Under the pieces are notes generated by a model, which did no database searches, was not told the DNA's origin, and saw nothing but the letters and a program-made list of their open reading frames with translations. Position numbers and translations under genes: made by a program. Positions 34,008 through 42,675 of a DNA stretch of 64,000 bases are shown one piece after another; position 1 is the stretch's first letter, and each line of letters begins with the position of its first letter. The stretch comes from Caulobacter sp. Lineage in GTDB: Bacteria > Pseudomonadota > Alphaproteobacteria > Caulobacterales > Caulobacteraceae. The stretch is taken from contig JAGHZU010000007.1 of NCBI GenBank assembly GCA_017745235.1, positions 62,001 to 126,000 of the forward strand, read 5' to 3'.

Positions 34008-35429
34008 ATGCGCTTGATCCTGGGAGCCGCCCTAGCCGCCGGCGCCGTCACCCTGGCCGGCGGCGCCCATGCCGCCGCCCCAAAGTTCACGCCTGGCGCC
34101 TGCGCAGGCGACTACACCGGCGTTCCCAACAAGATCGAGTGCGGCACTCTGACCGTCGACGAGACCCGCGGGGGCCCGGGCGCACGCCGCGTCTCCATCC
34201 CCGTTACCATCGTCAAGGCCATATCGCCCAAGGCAGGCCTGCCGCCGGTCGTCTACCTGCATGGCGGTCCCGGCGGCGGGACGGTCGAGGCCGTGGGCCG
34301 TGTCATGCGCAGCCCGGCGGGCAAGGAACTGGTCGGAGTGGATCAGGACTGGATCTATTTCGACCAGCGTGGCGGCGGCCTGGCCCAGCCCATGCTCGAC
34401 TGCGGCCAGGTGGCGATGAGCGACGCCGGCCCGCTGAGCGACGCCGCCGCCCACCAATTGATCGCCTGCGGTCAGCGGCTGAAGGAGTCCGGCGTGGACC
34501 TGACGCGGTACAACGCCGAGGAAGTGGTCAAGGACGTCCAGGACCTGCGCAAGACCCTGGGCCTGAAACAGATCGACCTGGCCGGCGTGTCGTACGGCAC
34601 CCGTATCGCCCTGGCCGTGGTCAAGCACGATCCCTCGGGCGTGCGCGCCGTGGTGCTGGACTCGCCCTGGACGCCGGAAGCCAAATGGGCCGAGGGCGGG
34701 CCGGAAATGGTGTCGGACGCGGTGAAGGAGATCTTCAAGCGCTGCGCCGCCGACACCGACTGCAACGCCAAGTTCCCCCATCCGGGCGCCGATCTGGACG
34801 CGGTCGCCAACAAGCTTCTGGCCGGGCCGGTGACGGCGAACGGGCGCACCTACACCCCCGACCTGTTGGGCGGCTTCCTGATGGACGCCGCCTACAGCGG
34901 TCCCGACGCCCGAGCCCTGCCCGCCACGGTCGCCAAGTTCGCGGCCGGCGACTTCTCGGCCCTGGACGACACCAGGGCCGGCGCCGGCTACGCCGAGGCC
35001 CAGCACCTGACCCACCTTTGCAAGGAGGAGTTTCCGTTCGAGAGCGAGGCGGCCATGCGCCGGGGGGCCCAGCGCGACCCGGTCACCCGCCTAATGGCCA
35101 ACTCGTTCGGTCGCTACTTCCAGGTCTGCAAGACCTATGCGGTCGGCGCGCCCGATCCGGTCGAGGCCCAGCCGGTCTCCAGCCCGATCCCCACCTTCTT
35201 CCTCGCCGCCGAGATCGATCCCGGTTGTCCCCCGGCGGTGGCCAAGGCCGCCGTGGGCCGCTTCTCCAAGGGCCAGCTGACGATCGTGCCCAACACCACC
35301 CACGGCGTCTTCCGCGGCAGCGCCTGCGCCCGCAAGATGATCCGGAGCTTCCTGGCCGATCCGACCGCCCCGGTCGACCAGAGCTGCCTGCATCCGGAAC
35401 ACGACAAGTTCGTGTTCGATCTGGGATGA
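34008..35429 (+). CDS. Alpha/beta hydrolase, secreted, tripeptidyl/prolyl aminopeptidase-like
   Basis: A 473-residue exported hydrolase. A signal peptide (ending near GGAHAAAP) leads to an alpha/beta fold with the oxyanion motif YLHGGPGGGTVEAVG and the nucleophile elbow GVSYGTR. The late His lies in IVPNTTHGVFRG, followed by a C-terminal extension with CLHPEHDKF. This layout is that of the tripeptidyl aminopeptidase (TAP-like C-terminal) group of S33 peptidases. GGAG eight bases before ATG 34008 supports this start; the earlier in-frame start at 33972 lacks one. Substrate is not known. Confidence 0.88.
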   Translation: MRLILGAALAAGAVTLAGGAHAAAPKFTPGACAGDYTGVPNKIECGTLTVDETRGGPGARRVSIPVTIVKAISPKAGLPPVVYLHGGPGGGTVEAVGRVMRSPAGKELVGVDQDWIYFDQRGGGLAQPMLDCGQVAMSDAGPLSDAAAHQLIACGQRLKESGVDLTRYNAEEVVKDVQDLRKTLGLKQIDLAGVSYGTRIALAVVKHDPSGVRAVVLDSPWTPEAKWAEGGPEMVSDAVKEIFKRCAADTDCNAKFPHPGADLDAVANKLLAGPVTANGRTYTPDLLGGFLMDAAYSGPDARALPATVAKFAAGDFSALDDTRAGAGYAEAQHLTHLCKEEFPFESEAAMRRGAQRDPVTRLMANSFGRYFQVCKTYAVGAPDPVEAQPVSSPIPTFFLAAEIDPGCPPAVAKAAVGRFSKGQLTIVPNTTHGVFRGSACARKMIRSFLADPTAPVDQSCLHPEHDKFVFDLG

Positions 35430-35435
35430 TCGGAG

Positions 35436-35452
35436 CTCTCCCTCAAGGGGAG
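35436..35452. repeat. Short palindromic intergenic element
   Basis: A CTCCC-TCAA-GGGAG hairpin lies between two convergent genes and is followed by a second C/T-rich tract. The CCTTCTCCCC-type sequence resembles the palindromic element at 40386-40405 and part of the element inside the Lhr-like helicase, so it may belong to a common dispersed family. Confidence 0.4.
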
Positions 35453-35478
35453 GCCGTCTTCTCCTTAGGGGCCGATCG

Positions 35479-36225
35479 CTAGTCCTGCACCCAGTATCGG
35501 TATCCATAGGCCGGGGTGAAGCCGAGCCCGCCGTACAGCGCGATCGCGGGGGTGTTGTCGGCCTCGACCTGGAGATAGACCCTGCGCGCGCCCAAGGCGG
35601 CGGCCTCGTTCAGCAGGGCCGCCAGGATCCGTCGGGCCAATCCCTTGCGGCGATGTCCTGGCGACGTTCGCATGCCGAAGATCCCGGCCCATTCCCCGTC
35701 GACCGCACTGGCCCCCAGGGCCGCGGTTTCGCCGTCGATGTCCAGGCGCGCAAAACGGGCCGGCGCGGGAATGCGGCCCAAGGCGTCGAGCCGCTCGCGC
35801 GCGTCGGCGGCGTTTCCGGCGGCGCTGGCGGTGAACACCGCCTCGAATGCGGGATCAGGCGCGTCGGACAACGCCACGCCGGCGTCGACCAAGTCGGAGC
35901 CCGCCCCCGCCTCGCCCACCATCACCAGGGTGCCGTGCACCGGCCGATAGCCCCGGGCGCGCAGATGTTCCGACAGGTTTGCAGGGACCACGGCGCCGTC
36001 CGCCAGCTTGAACCAGGCCGGCAAGCCTCTTGCCGCATAGAAAGCCTCCACGGCGGCGATGGCCTCGTCGACCGGCCGGTCGGGTTGACCCAACGGCCAG
36101 CAGGCGTTGATCCGCATCGACCAGCCGTCGGAGGCGTTCAGCCGCCAACCGCCCAGCGCCGCGCTCTCGCGGGCCGGCCACGCCCTATCCGCGATGGGTT
36201 CGAGAAGATTGGGATCGACGATCAT
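35479..36225 (-). CDS. GNAT family N-acetyltransferase
   Basis: A 248-residue acetyltransferase. The C-terminal half shows the GNAT core: MRTSPGHRRKGLARRILAAL, the acetyl-CoA loop, and later DNTPAIALYGGLGFTPAYGY. The N-terminal half (EPIADRAWPARESAALGGWR) is a second, more diverged GNAT-like region, consistent with a double-domain protein. Substrate not deducible. It converges with the hydrolase gene at its left and lies downstream of cspA on the same strand. Confidence 0.88.
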   Translation of the reverse strand: MIVDPNLLEPIADRAWPARESAALGGWRLNASDGWSMRINACWPLGQPDRPVDEAIAAVEAFYAARGLPAWFKLADGAVVPANLSEHLRARGYRPVHGTLVMVGEAGAGSDLVDAGVALSDAPDPAFEAVFTASAAGNAADARERLDALGRIPAPARFARLDIDGETAALGASAVDGEWAGIFGMRTSPGHRRKGLARRILAALLNEAAALGARRVYLQVEADNTPAIALYGGLGFTPAYGYRYWVQD

Positions 36226-36243
36226 GATCCCTCAATAGCAGAC

Positions 36244-36271
36244 GGGCGCCGGTCGATTGCAACCGGCGCCC
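36244..36271 (-). terminator. Hairpin after the cold-shock gene
   Basis: GGGCGCCGGT pairs with ACCGGCGCCC, 10 perfect base pairs around an 8-base loop. It lies between the cspA-like stop (36293) and the GNAT start (36225), both on the minus strand. The following sequence is only weakly T-rich, so it is a probable rather than certain terminator. Confidence 0.55.
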
Positions 36272-36292
36272 GCTTCCTTTCGTCCCTCGCCC

Positions 36293-36490
36293 CTAGGAAA
36301 GGTTGGTGGCGGCGATCTTGCCTCGCTCCTCGGTCAGTTCGTACTGGACCTTCTGGCCTTCCTTGAGGCCCTGCCAGCCCGCCCGCTGAGCGGCGCTGAT
36401 GTGCACGAACACGTCCTTGCCGCCGTCGTCGGGCTGGATGAAGCCAAAGCCCTTGGTCTCATTGAACCACTTCACAACGCCGGTCGGCAT
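36293..36490 (-). CDS. Cold-shock DNA/RNA-binding protein (CspA family)
   Basis: A 65-residue single-domain cold-shock protein. The start [20 protein letters not shown] carries the RNP1-type KGFGFI motif, and VFVHISAAQ is the RNP2 region. These small beta-barrels bind single-stranded RNA or DNA and remodel structure at low temperature. A GGGAGA ribosome site precedes ATG 36490. The 165-base gap behind it could hold a structured leader, which is common for cold-shock genes, but I see no proven element there. Confidence 0.95.
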   Translation of the reverse strand: MPTGVVKWFNETKGFGFIQPDDGGKDVFVHISAAQRAGWQGLKEGQKVQYELTEERGKIAATNLS

Positions 36491-36655
36491 ACGTCATCTC
36501 CCAGACTGAACCGTTCAACGTCCGCCGCGCGAACGCCGACAATCGCGGTCGTCCGGCGGGCGCAGGCTAGCCAAATCCAGGATTGCACCGGAACTTGGGC
36601 ACGGCCACGTTGAGCGGTCAATTCGAAAAACGATGTTCTCGAATGTCGCAGAGCC

Positions 36656-37285
36656 CTACTTCTCGGCCAGAAGCGCCTCTATCAGGCCATGGGCCTCCGG
36701 GCTGGACCAGTCGGCGTCGCCCGACAGCCGGGCGCGCTCGCGGCCCTGCTTGTCGTAGATGACCGTGGTCGGATAGCCCTGCGCGCGAGGATCCAGCTCG
36801 AACGACAGCTTGTAGCCTGGGTCGCGATAGACCTGCAGCGGCGGGTTGGCGGCCATGGCGGCCTGGACCAGGTTCAGGTCGCTGTCACGATCCACGCTGA
36901 TGGGCAGCACCTTGACCGGTTGGGTGGCGTAGCGCGCCTGCAGCTTCGCCAGGGTGGGCATCTCCTTCTTGCAGGGGGCGCACCACGTGGCCCACAGGTT
37001 CATGACCACCACCTGCCCCTTGAAATCGGCCAGGGTCAGAGACTTTCCGGCCCCATCGGTGAACATCGTCGCGGGCTGGCCGCGCGGCTGCGGCGGCACT
37101 TCCAGTTTTTCGAGGGAGGCTTTCTTGAATTCCTTGAGGTCGGCCGCGCCTGCGGGTTTGAACGAAGCCTGAGCGATGACATATAGAACCGCCACGACGC
37201 CGACGACGATGACGGCGCCGATCGCCCATTTCAGCGGATTCGGCTTACGCCCCCCCGCGCCCTCGTTCGACTGGACTTCGCTCAT
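36656..37285 (-). CDS. TlpA-like membrane-anchored thiol:disulfide oxidoreductase
   Basis: A 209-residue protein with one N-terminal transmembrane helix ([20 protein letters not shown], residues 20-39) and a periplasmic thioredoxin-fold domain. The active site is [12 protein letters not shown] (CAPC), and the typical [15 protein letters not shown] and [12 protein letters not shown] follow the TlpA/ResA pattern. Such proteins reduce periplasmic disulfides, for example in cytochrome c biogenesis. The start ATG is at 37285, directly adjacent to the divergent argH start (CATATG). An upstream in-frame extension over argH is not credible. Confidence 0.9.
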   Translation of the reverse strand: MSEVQSNEGAGGRKPNPLKWAIGAVIVVGVVAVLYVIAQASFKPAGAADLKEFKKASLEKLEVPPQPRGQPATMFTDGAGKSLTLADFKGQVVVMNLWATWCAPCKKEMPTLAKLQARYATQPVKVLPISVDRDSDLNLVQAAMAANPPLQVYRDPGYKLSFELDPRAQGYPTTVIYDKQGRERARLSGDADWSSPEAHGLIEALLAEK

Positions 37286-38710
37286 ATGACCGACAACGCC
37301 TCCGATAAGCCCGCGACCGCTGACGGCGGACAGGGCCAAGCCATGTGGGGCGGCAGGTTCTCGGCCAAACCAGCGGAGCTGATGCAGGCGATCAACGTCT
37401 CCATCGGCTTCGACAAGCGCCTTTGGGCGCAGGACCTGGCGGGCTCCCGCGCCCATGCGCGGATGTTGATCAGCCAAGGCGTGATTGCAAGCGCCGACGG
37501 CGAGGAAATCCTCAAGGGCCTGGACGCCATCGAGGGCGAGATCGTCGCGGGCGCTTTCCCGTTCCGCGACGAATACGAAGACATCCACATGAACATCGAG
37601 GCGCGGCTGCGCGAGCTGATCGGCCCGACCGCCGGCCGGCTACACACCGCTCGCTCGCGCAACGACCAGGTGGCCGTCGACTTCCGCCTGTGGGTCCGCG
37701 ACGCCGCCGACCGCTCGGCCGCCCAGCTCGTCGCGCTCCAAAAGGCTCTGTTGACTCAGGCCGAGACTTATGCCGACGCGCTGATGCCAGGCTTCACCCA
37801 CTTGCAGCCGGCCCAGCCGGTGACCTTTGGCCACCACCTGATGGCCTATGTCGAAATGTTCGGCCGCGACGCCTCGCGGTTCCGCGACGCCCGGGCCCGG
37901 ATGAACGAATGCCCGCTGGGCGCGGCGGCCCTGGCCGGCTCGCCGTTCCCGATCGACCGCCACCAGACCGCGGCGGCCTTGGGCTTCGATCGCCCCACCG
38001 GCAACTCGCTTGACAGCGTTTCCTCGCGCGATTTCGCCCTGGAGGCCCTGTCGGCCGCATCGATCACCGCCACGCACCTGTCGCGCCTGGCCGAAGAGAT
38101 CGTGCTGTGGACGACGCCGATGTTCGGCTTCATCAAGCTGACCGACGCCTTCACCACCGGCAGCTCGATCATGCCGCAGAAGAAGAACCCCGACGCGGCC
38201 GAGCTGATCCGCGCCAAGGTCGGCCGCATCCTGGGCTCGCTCACCACCCTGACCGTGGTCATGAAAGGCCTGCCGCTGGCCTATTCCAAGGACATGCAGG
38301 AGGACAAGGTCCCGACCTTCGAAGCCTTCGACGCCCTGGAACTGTCCCTGCTGGCCATGGCCGGCATGATCGCCGATCTGACGCCCAACACCGAAAAGAT
38401 GGCCCAGGCGGCCGGCGCGGGCTTCTCCACAGCCACCGACCTGGCCGATTGGCTGGTCCGCGAGCTGAACATGCCTTTCCGCGACGCCCACCACGTGACA
38501 GGCTCGGCCGTGAAGGCGGCCGAGACCAAGGGCGTGGATCTGGCGGAACTGTCCCTGGTCGAGTTCCAGGCGATCGAGCCCCGGATCACCGAAGGGGTCT
38601 ACGCCATCCTCACCCCGGCCGCCTCGGCGGCCAGCCGCATGAGCTATGGCGGGACCGCCCCCGCCCAGGTCCGCGCCCAGATCGCGCGTTGGAAGGAATT
38701 GCTGGCATGA
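37286..38710 (+). CDS. argH: Argininosuccinate lyase
   Basis: A 474-residue cytosolic enzyme cleaving argininosuccinate to arginine and fumarate, the last step of arginine synthesis. Family marks include MWGGRFS at residues 20-26, [19 protein letters not shown] and the signature [18 protein letters not shown]. The ATG at 37286 abuts the divergent tlpA-like ATG; an internal ATG at 37343 starting exactly at MWGGRFS is an alternative and would leave room for promoters. The stop overlaps the next start as ATGA, leading into the LptM-like gene and lysA. Confidence 0.97.
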   Translation: MTDNASDKPATADGGQGQAMWGGRFSAKPAELMQAINVSIGFDKRLWAQDLAGSRAHARMLISQGVIASADGEEILKGLDAIEGEIVAGAFPFRDEYEDIHMNIEARLRELIGPTAGRLHTARSRNDQVAVDFRLWVRDAADRSAAQLVALQKALLTQAETYADALMPGFTHLQPAQPVTFGHHLMAYVEMFGRDASRFRDARARMNECPLGAAALAGSPFPIDRHQTAAALGFDRPTGNSLDSVSSRDFALEALSAASITATHLSRLAEEIVLWTTPMFGFIKLTDAFTTGSSIMPQKKNPDAAELIRAKVGRILGSLTTLTVVMKGLPLAYSKDMQEDKVPTFEAFDALELSLLAMAGMIADLTPNTEKMAQAAGAGFSTATDLADWLVRELNMPFRDAHHVTGSAVKAAETKGVDLAELSLVEFQAIEPRITEGVYAILTPAASAASRMSYGGTAPAQVRAQIARWKELLA

Positions 38711-39012
38711 TCCGCCCTCTCGCCATCGTGACCCTGGCCGCCGTTGCCCTTTCGGCCGCGGCCTGCGGCAAGCAGGCTCCGCTGGAGCGCCCCGCTCCGT
38801 TGTGGAACGCCCAGAAGAAGGCGGCCTTCGAAGCCGAACGCCGCGCCGCCTCGGCCCAGGCCAACAAGCCCGCCCGTCCGAACGGCACGCAGGAGAACAT
38901 GGACCCGGCGTCCAGCAATCGCACGACCCGCGCGGCGCCGCTGGGCGGCACGCAGTCCGATCCGTTCGGCGGCCCCTCGGGCGCCGGCTTCCCCAGCAGC
39001 CAACCCAACTGA
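38707..39012 (+). CDS. Small lipoprotein, LptM-like (LPAM family)
   Basis: A 101-residue lipoprotein. The signal sequence ([17 protein letters not shown]) has its lipidated Cys at residue 20, followed at once by [11 protein letters not shown] and then a Pro/Asn/Thr-rich low-complexity region. Small lipoproteins of this kind stand just upstream of lysA in many proteobacteria; LptM of E. coli, which helps assemble the LPS translocon LptD/E, belongs to this group. The position here (overlapping argH by 4 bases, 10 bases before lysA) supports orthology, but the sequence beyond the lipobox is hard to align by eye. Confidence 0.7.
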   Translation: MIRPLAIVTLAAVALSAAACGKQAPLERPAPLWNAQKKAAFEAERRAASAQANKPARPNGTQENMDPASSNRTTRAAPLGGTQSDPFGGPSGAGFPSSQPN

Positions 39013-39021
39013 CGACCTGAC

Positions 39022-40287
39022 GTGAACCATTTCGAATACGGCCCCGAGGGCCTGGCCTGCGAAGGCGTTCCCCTGGCCAAGATCGCGGCCGAGGTCGGGA
39101 CGCCGGTCTACGTCTATTCCCGCGCCACGCTGGAACGGCACTTCACGGTGTTCCGCGACGCCCTGGTCGCCGCCGGCGTCGTCGACCCGCTGGTCGCCTA
39201 TGCGGTCAAGGCCAACTCCAACGTCGCGGTGCTGAAGGTGCTGGGCGACCTGGGCGCCGGGGCCGACACGGTCTCGGAGGGCGAGGTTCGCCGTGCCCTG
39301 GCCGCCGGCATCCCCGGCGAGCGCATCGTGTTCTCGGGCGTGGGCAAGAAGCGGGAGGAGATCGCCTTCGCCCTGAAGGCCGGCGTCGCCGAGATCAACG
39401 TCGAGAGCGAGCCCGAGCTGAACCTGATTGGTGAGGTCGCTGCGGAACTGGGCGTGAAGGCCAAGGTGGCGTTCCGGGTCAATCCAGACGTCGCCGCCGG
39501 CGGCCACGCCAAGATCGCCACGGGCAAGTCCGAGAACAAGTTCGGCGTCTCGTTCGCCGAAGCCGCGCGCCTCTACGCCAACGCCTCCAACCACGCTCAC
39601 ATCGAACCGATCGGCGTGGCCTGCCACATCGGCAGCCAGATCACCGACCTGGGGCCGATGCGCGCAGCCTTCACCAAGATGCGAGGCCTGGTCGAGCAGT
39701 TGCTGGGCGAAGGCCTGCACGTCGAGCGGCTGGACCTGGGCGGCGGCCTGGGCGTGCCCTATTTCGACATGCCCGAACCGCCCTCGCCGGCTGAGTTCGC
39801 CAAGATGGTCGGCGAAGTCACCAAGGGACTGCCCGTCAAGCTGGCCTTTGAGCCCGGCCGGGTGATCGCCGCCAACGCCGGGGTGCTGTTGTCGGAAGTG
39901 ATCCACGTGCACGAGCGGCCGGAGGGCAAGCGCTTCCTGGTCATCGACGCGGCCATGAACGACCTGATCCGCCCGGCGATGTACGACGCGTTCCACGACA
40001 TCCGCCCGGTGACCAAGCGGACGGGCGAGACCGTCTATGACGTGGTGGGCCCGATCTGCGAGACCGGCGACACCTTCACCCGCGATCGCGCCCTGCCCCC
40101 GTTCGGCCCCGGCGATCTGGTGGCCTTCATGTCGGCGGGTGCCTACGGCTCGGCGATGTCGAGCGAATACAACACCCGCCCGCTGGTCCCCGAGGTGCTG
40201 GTGGACGGCGACCGCTACGCCGTCATTCGCGCACGACCGACCTACGAGGAGATGCTGGCGCGCGATCTCGTGCCCACGTGGGTGTGA
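39022..40287 (+). CDS. lysA: Diaminopimelate decarboxylase
   Basis: A 421-residue PLP enzyme making lysine from meso-diaminopimelate. Fold-type III marks are clear: the PLP lysine in YAVKANSNVAVL, the HIGSQITDL region, GGGLGVPYF, the PLP-binding EPGRVIAANAG, and the catalytic CETGDTFTRDR near the C-terminus. The start is GTG at 39022 (MNHFEYG). It closes the argH-lptM-lysA operon, and a hairpin terminator follows. Confidence 0.97.
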   Translation: MNHFEYGPEGLACEGVPLAKIAAEVGTPVYVYSRATLERHFTVFRDALVAAGVVDPLVAYAVKANSNVAVLKVLGDLGAGADTVSEGEVRRALAAGIPGERIVFSGVGKKREEIAFALKAGVAEINVESEPELNLIGEVAAELGVKAKVAFRVNPDVAAGGHAKIATGKSENKFGVSFAEAARLYANASNHAHIEPIGVACHIGSQITDLGPMRAAFTKMRGLVEQLLGEGLHVERLDLGGGLGVPYFDMPEPPSPAEFAKMVGEVTKGLPVKLAFEPGRVIAANAGVLLSEVIHVHERPEGKRFLVIDAAMNDLIRPAMYDAFHDIRPVTKRTGETVYDVVGPICETGDTFTRDRALPPFGPGDLVAFMSAGAYGSAMSSEYNTRPLVPEVLVDGDRYAVIRARPTYEEMLARDLVPTWV

Positions 40288-40319
40288 ACCCGCCCGTTCA
40301 CGGGAAAGCTCGATAAAAC

Positions 40320-40362
40320 GAAAAAGCCGCGCTCGGTCGTCAGACCAAGCGCGGCTTTTGGT
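40320..40362 (+). terminator. Bidirectional terminator between lysA and hpt
   Basis: AAAAAGCCGCGC pairs with GCGCGGCTTTT with inner GGTC/GACC pairing (two mismatches), followed by TTTTGGTTT on the plus strand and preceded by an A-run for the minus strand. It lies between two convergent genes and can serve both. Confidence 0.85.
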
Positions 40363-40385
40363 TTCTCAGCCCCCTAGGCGCTCGC

Positions 40386-40405
40386 CTTCTCCCGCAGGGG
40401 AGAAG
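40386..40405. repeat. Palindromic CTTCTCCC element
   Basis: CTTCTCCC-GCAG-GGGAGAAG, 8-base perfect arms, lies ten bases before the convergent hpt stop. It looks like the short GC-rich palindromes scattered between genes in caulobacters, and a related sequence is inserted in the helicase gene at 57617-57711. Confidence 0.5.
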
Positions 40406-40414
40406 CCTGCAAGG

Positions 40415-40942
40415 TCAGTCCAGCGCGCCAACATAAGGCAGGCCGCGGCTCTTGCCTTCGTCATCCAGGCCATAGCCGACCAGATAGCGGGCCGGCGCCT
40501 CCCAGGCCACGAAGTCGGGCTCGATGCGCGGCTTGTCCCACGGCTTGCGGGCGAAGACAGCGGTCAGCACCTCGCTGGCGCCGGCGTCCTTGACCAGCTT
40601 GGCGGCTTCGCCCAGCGACAGACCGGTGTCGAGCACGTCGTCGACAACCAGGGCGCGGCGGCCCACCAGGGGACGCTGCAGGTCGGCGCGAACCTCGCAG
40701 CGACCCGAGCTCTTGCGCTCGTCATGATAGGAAGCCAGCCAGAGGGCGTCGAAGCGCACGTCGCGGCCGGCGCGGTACAGGGCGCGGGTCAGGTCGGCGG
40801 CGAACCACAGACCGCCGGTCAGCAGGCAGACCACGACGGTGTCGTCATCGATCCGGGGCGCGATGGCTTTTGCCAGGGCCTCGACCCGCTCGGCGATTTC
40901 TTCCTGTGAAATCAGGACTTCGGGGGCGGGGCGATCGGTCAT
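40415..40942 (-). CDS. Phosphoribosyltransferase, hypoxanthine(-guanine) type
   Basis: A 175-residue type I phosphoribosyltransferase. The PRPP-binding loop RALVVDDVLDTGLSL is clear, along with an N-terminal VVCLLTGGLWFAADLTR and a C-terminal region FVAWEAPARYLVGYGLDDEG typical of purine salvage enzymes. Hypoxanthine or guanine phosphoribosyltransferase (Hpt) is most likely. It lies 15 bases downstream of the zinc-ribbon protein gene, in the same operon. Confidence 0.88.
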   Translation of the reverse strand: MTDRPAPEVLISQEEIAERVEALAKAIAPRIDDDTVVVCLLTGGLWFAADLTRALYRAGRDVRFDALWLASYHDERKSSGRCEVRADLQRPLVGRRALVVDDVLDTGLSLGEAAKLVKDAGASEVLTAVFARKPWDKPRIEPDFVAWEAPARYLVGYGLDDEGKSRGLPYVGALD

Positions 40943-40957
40943 TTTCGGGAATCTTGG

Positions 40958-41881
40958 TCAGTGATGGTCGGCCGAAGCCGTTTCGACCGCTCCGGTCTCA
41001 TGTCCAGGGGGCTCCTGTCCAGCCCCTTGCGTATCGGCGGCGGTCGCCGCCGGATCGATGGGCTGGTCCTGGGCGCCGCGCAGCGAGGGGCTTTGATGTC
41101 CCTCGGCGACCGGCGACTTGAGGGCGTGACGGGCGGCCTGGGCCGCGCCCGGCTCGAGCGCGAAGCCGATCTCCAGCGTCTTGGCCGTACGCGGCGGATC
41201 CAGCAGCGTCACGGCGAAGTGTCGCGTCTGGCTGGGCGGGATGTTGGGATCGGCGGCGGCGGCCAGTTGTCCCGCCACCCGCTTGTCGTGCTCGTTCAAG
41301 AGGCTGACCCGCACGGGCGGCGTGGTCACCGGGTGGTCGGTGATGTTGCGCAGGACGCCGGTGATGGTGACTGCGGCGTGGCCGTTCTCCATCGAAGGTT
41401 CGGCCTTCAGGTCCTCGATCTGCAGGCCGACGGTGTTCACCGGCCGCTTGACCAGGGCGTAGGCGCCGGCGGTCTTGGGCCAGAGGCTGGCGATGTTCAT
41501 GCGGAAGACGATCGCCGAGGTCAGGATCAGCACCAGCACCACGGCCATGCTGGCCCAGACGATGCCGGTGGTCTTGGCCTCGCGCAGGCGGCGCTCGGCG
41601 TCGGCGCGAGCGCGGAAGACCTTGGGCAGTTCCTCCCCCGGCAAGGCGCTGACCGGCGGTTCGGCGCCTGCTCCGGCGTCAACGCCGTCCGGTCCGCCGG
41701 GCAGAGAGTCACCCATCACGGCCGAGGCGGAGGGATCTTCAAAAAGGTCGAGCGGCTCTTCCTCGTTGCGAGCCGTCCAGCGATTGCCGCAGGCCGCGCA
41801 ACGCACGACACGACCCGACGCGCCCACCTTGGAATCGTCGACGAAATAGCGGCTAGCGCACTCCGGACAGGTCAGTATCAT
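40958..41881 (-). CDS. Zinc-ribbon (MJ0042-type) / DUF3426 membrane protein
   Basis: A 307-residue protein. The N-terminal CPECASRYFVDDSKVG and CAACGNRW form the MJ0042-type zinc ribbon. A disordered Pro/Glu-rich stretch, a transmembrane helix (about VWASMAVVLVLILTSAIVF) and a periplasmic Ig-like C-terminal part ending in His follow, as in the DUF3426 family. The function is unknown, but the gene neighbours ftsE in many alphaproteobacteria. ATG 41881 is preferred, since the longer frame from 41962 overlaps ftsE. It is divergent from ftsE with a 56-base gap. Confidence 0.85.
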   Translation of the reverse strand: MILTCPECASRYFVDDSKVGASGRVVRCAACGNRWTARNEEEPLDLFEDPSASAVMGDSLPGGPDGVDAGAGAEPPVSALPGEELPKVFRARADAERRLREAKTTGIVWASMAVVLVLILTSAIVFRMNIASLWPKTAGAYALVKRPVNTVGLQIEDLKAEPSMENGHAAVTITGVLRNITDHPVTTPPVRVSLLNEHDKRVAGQLAAAADPNIPPSQTRHFAVTLLDPPRTAKTLEIGFALEPGAAQAARHALKSPVAEGHQSPSLRGAQDQPIDPAATAADTQGAGQEPPGHETGAVETASADHH

Positions 41882-41937
41882 GGCCGCGAATCGGACGCTC
41901 CCCGCTCCTGCACACGAGGTCGCCGATTTTGCCAGCC

Positions 41938-42675
41938 ATGTCCACAAGCCCCAACGACACACCCTTGCGCATCGACGAAGAACTGGACGGCCGCTCCGTT
42001 CCCGTCGTCCGCTTCGAGGGCGTCTCGATGCGGTATGGACGAGGGCCGGAAACTCTCAGCGATCTCGCCTTCTCATTACATCCAGGGTCTTTCCATTTCC
42101 TCACCGGCCCGTCCGGGGCTGGAAAGAGCTCGCTGCTCAAATTGATCTACCTGGCGCACCGTGCGTCACGGGGTCGCGTGGAGCTCTTCGGGCGCGACAT
42201 CAGCCTCGTGCGCCCCGAAGACCTGCCCTTCGTGCGCCGCCGCATCGGCGTGGTGTTCCAGGAGTTCCGCCTGCTCGAGCACCTGTCGGTGTTCGACAAC
42301 GCCGCCCTGCCGCTACGCATCTCCGGCCGCAAGCCCGCTACCTATCGCGACGACGTGGCCGAACTGCTGGAGTGGGTAGGCCTGGGCGACCGCATGCACG
42401 CCCTGCCCGCTACGTTGTCGGGCGGCGAGAAGCAGCGCCTCGCCATCGCCCGCGCCGTGGTCGACCGGCCCGACGTGCTGCTGGCCGACGAACCGACCGG
42501 CAATGTCGATCCGGCCATGTCGCTGCGTCTGCTTCGGCTGTTCGTCGAGCTGAACCGCCTGGGCACCACGGTGCTGATCGCCACCCACGACGAAGATCTG
42601 GTCGCGCGCGCCAACCGCCCCACCCTGCATCTGGAAAATGGCCGGCTGGTCGATTTCGAGGACCACGCCGCGTGA
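41938..42675 (+). CDS. ftsE: Cell division ATP-binding protein FtsE
   Basis: A 245-residue ABC-type ATPase that pairs with FtsX to activate septal peptidoglycan hydrolases. Motifs: Walker A GPSGAGKSS, Q-loop VFQEFRLLEHL, ABC signature LSGGEKQRLAIARA, Walker B VLLADEPTGNVD and the H-loop ATHDEDLV. ATG 41938 is preferred to TTG 41929. In Caulobacter FtsE helps localise FtsZ and complete septation. It is first of the overlapping ftsE-ftsX-ydcF-plsC operon. Confidence 0.95.
   Translation: MSTSPNDTPLRIDEELDGRSVPVVRFEGVSMRYGRGPETLSDLAFSLHPGSFHFLTGPSGAGKSSLLKLIYLAHRASRGRVELFGRDISLVRPEDLPFVRRRIGVVFQEFRLLEHLSVFDNAALPLRISGRKPATYRDDVAELLEWVGLGDRMHALPATLSGGEKQRLAIARAVVDRPDVLLADEPTGNVDPAMSLRLLRLFVELNRLGTTVLIATHDEDLVARANRPTLHLENGRLVDFEDHAA

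Noticed and set aside
36656..37588. TlpA-like gene extended to 310 codons across argH
   Set aside because: The first 101 codons overlap argH on the opposite strand and are not membrane or thioredoxin sequence. ATG 37285 opens directly into the anchor helix.
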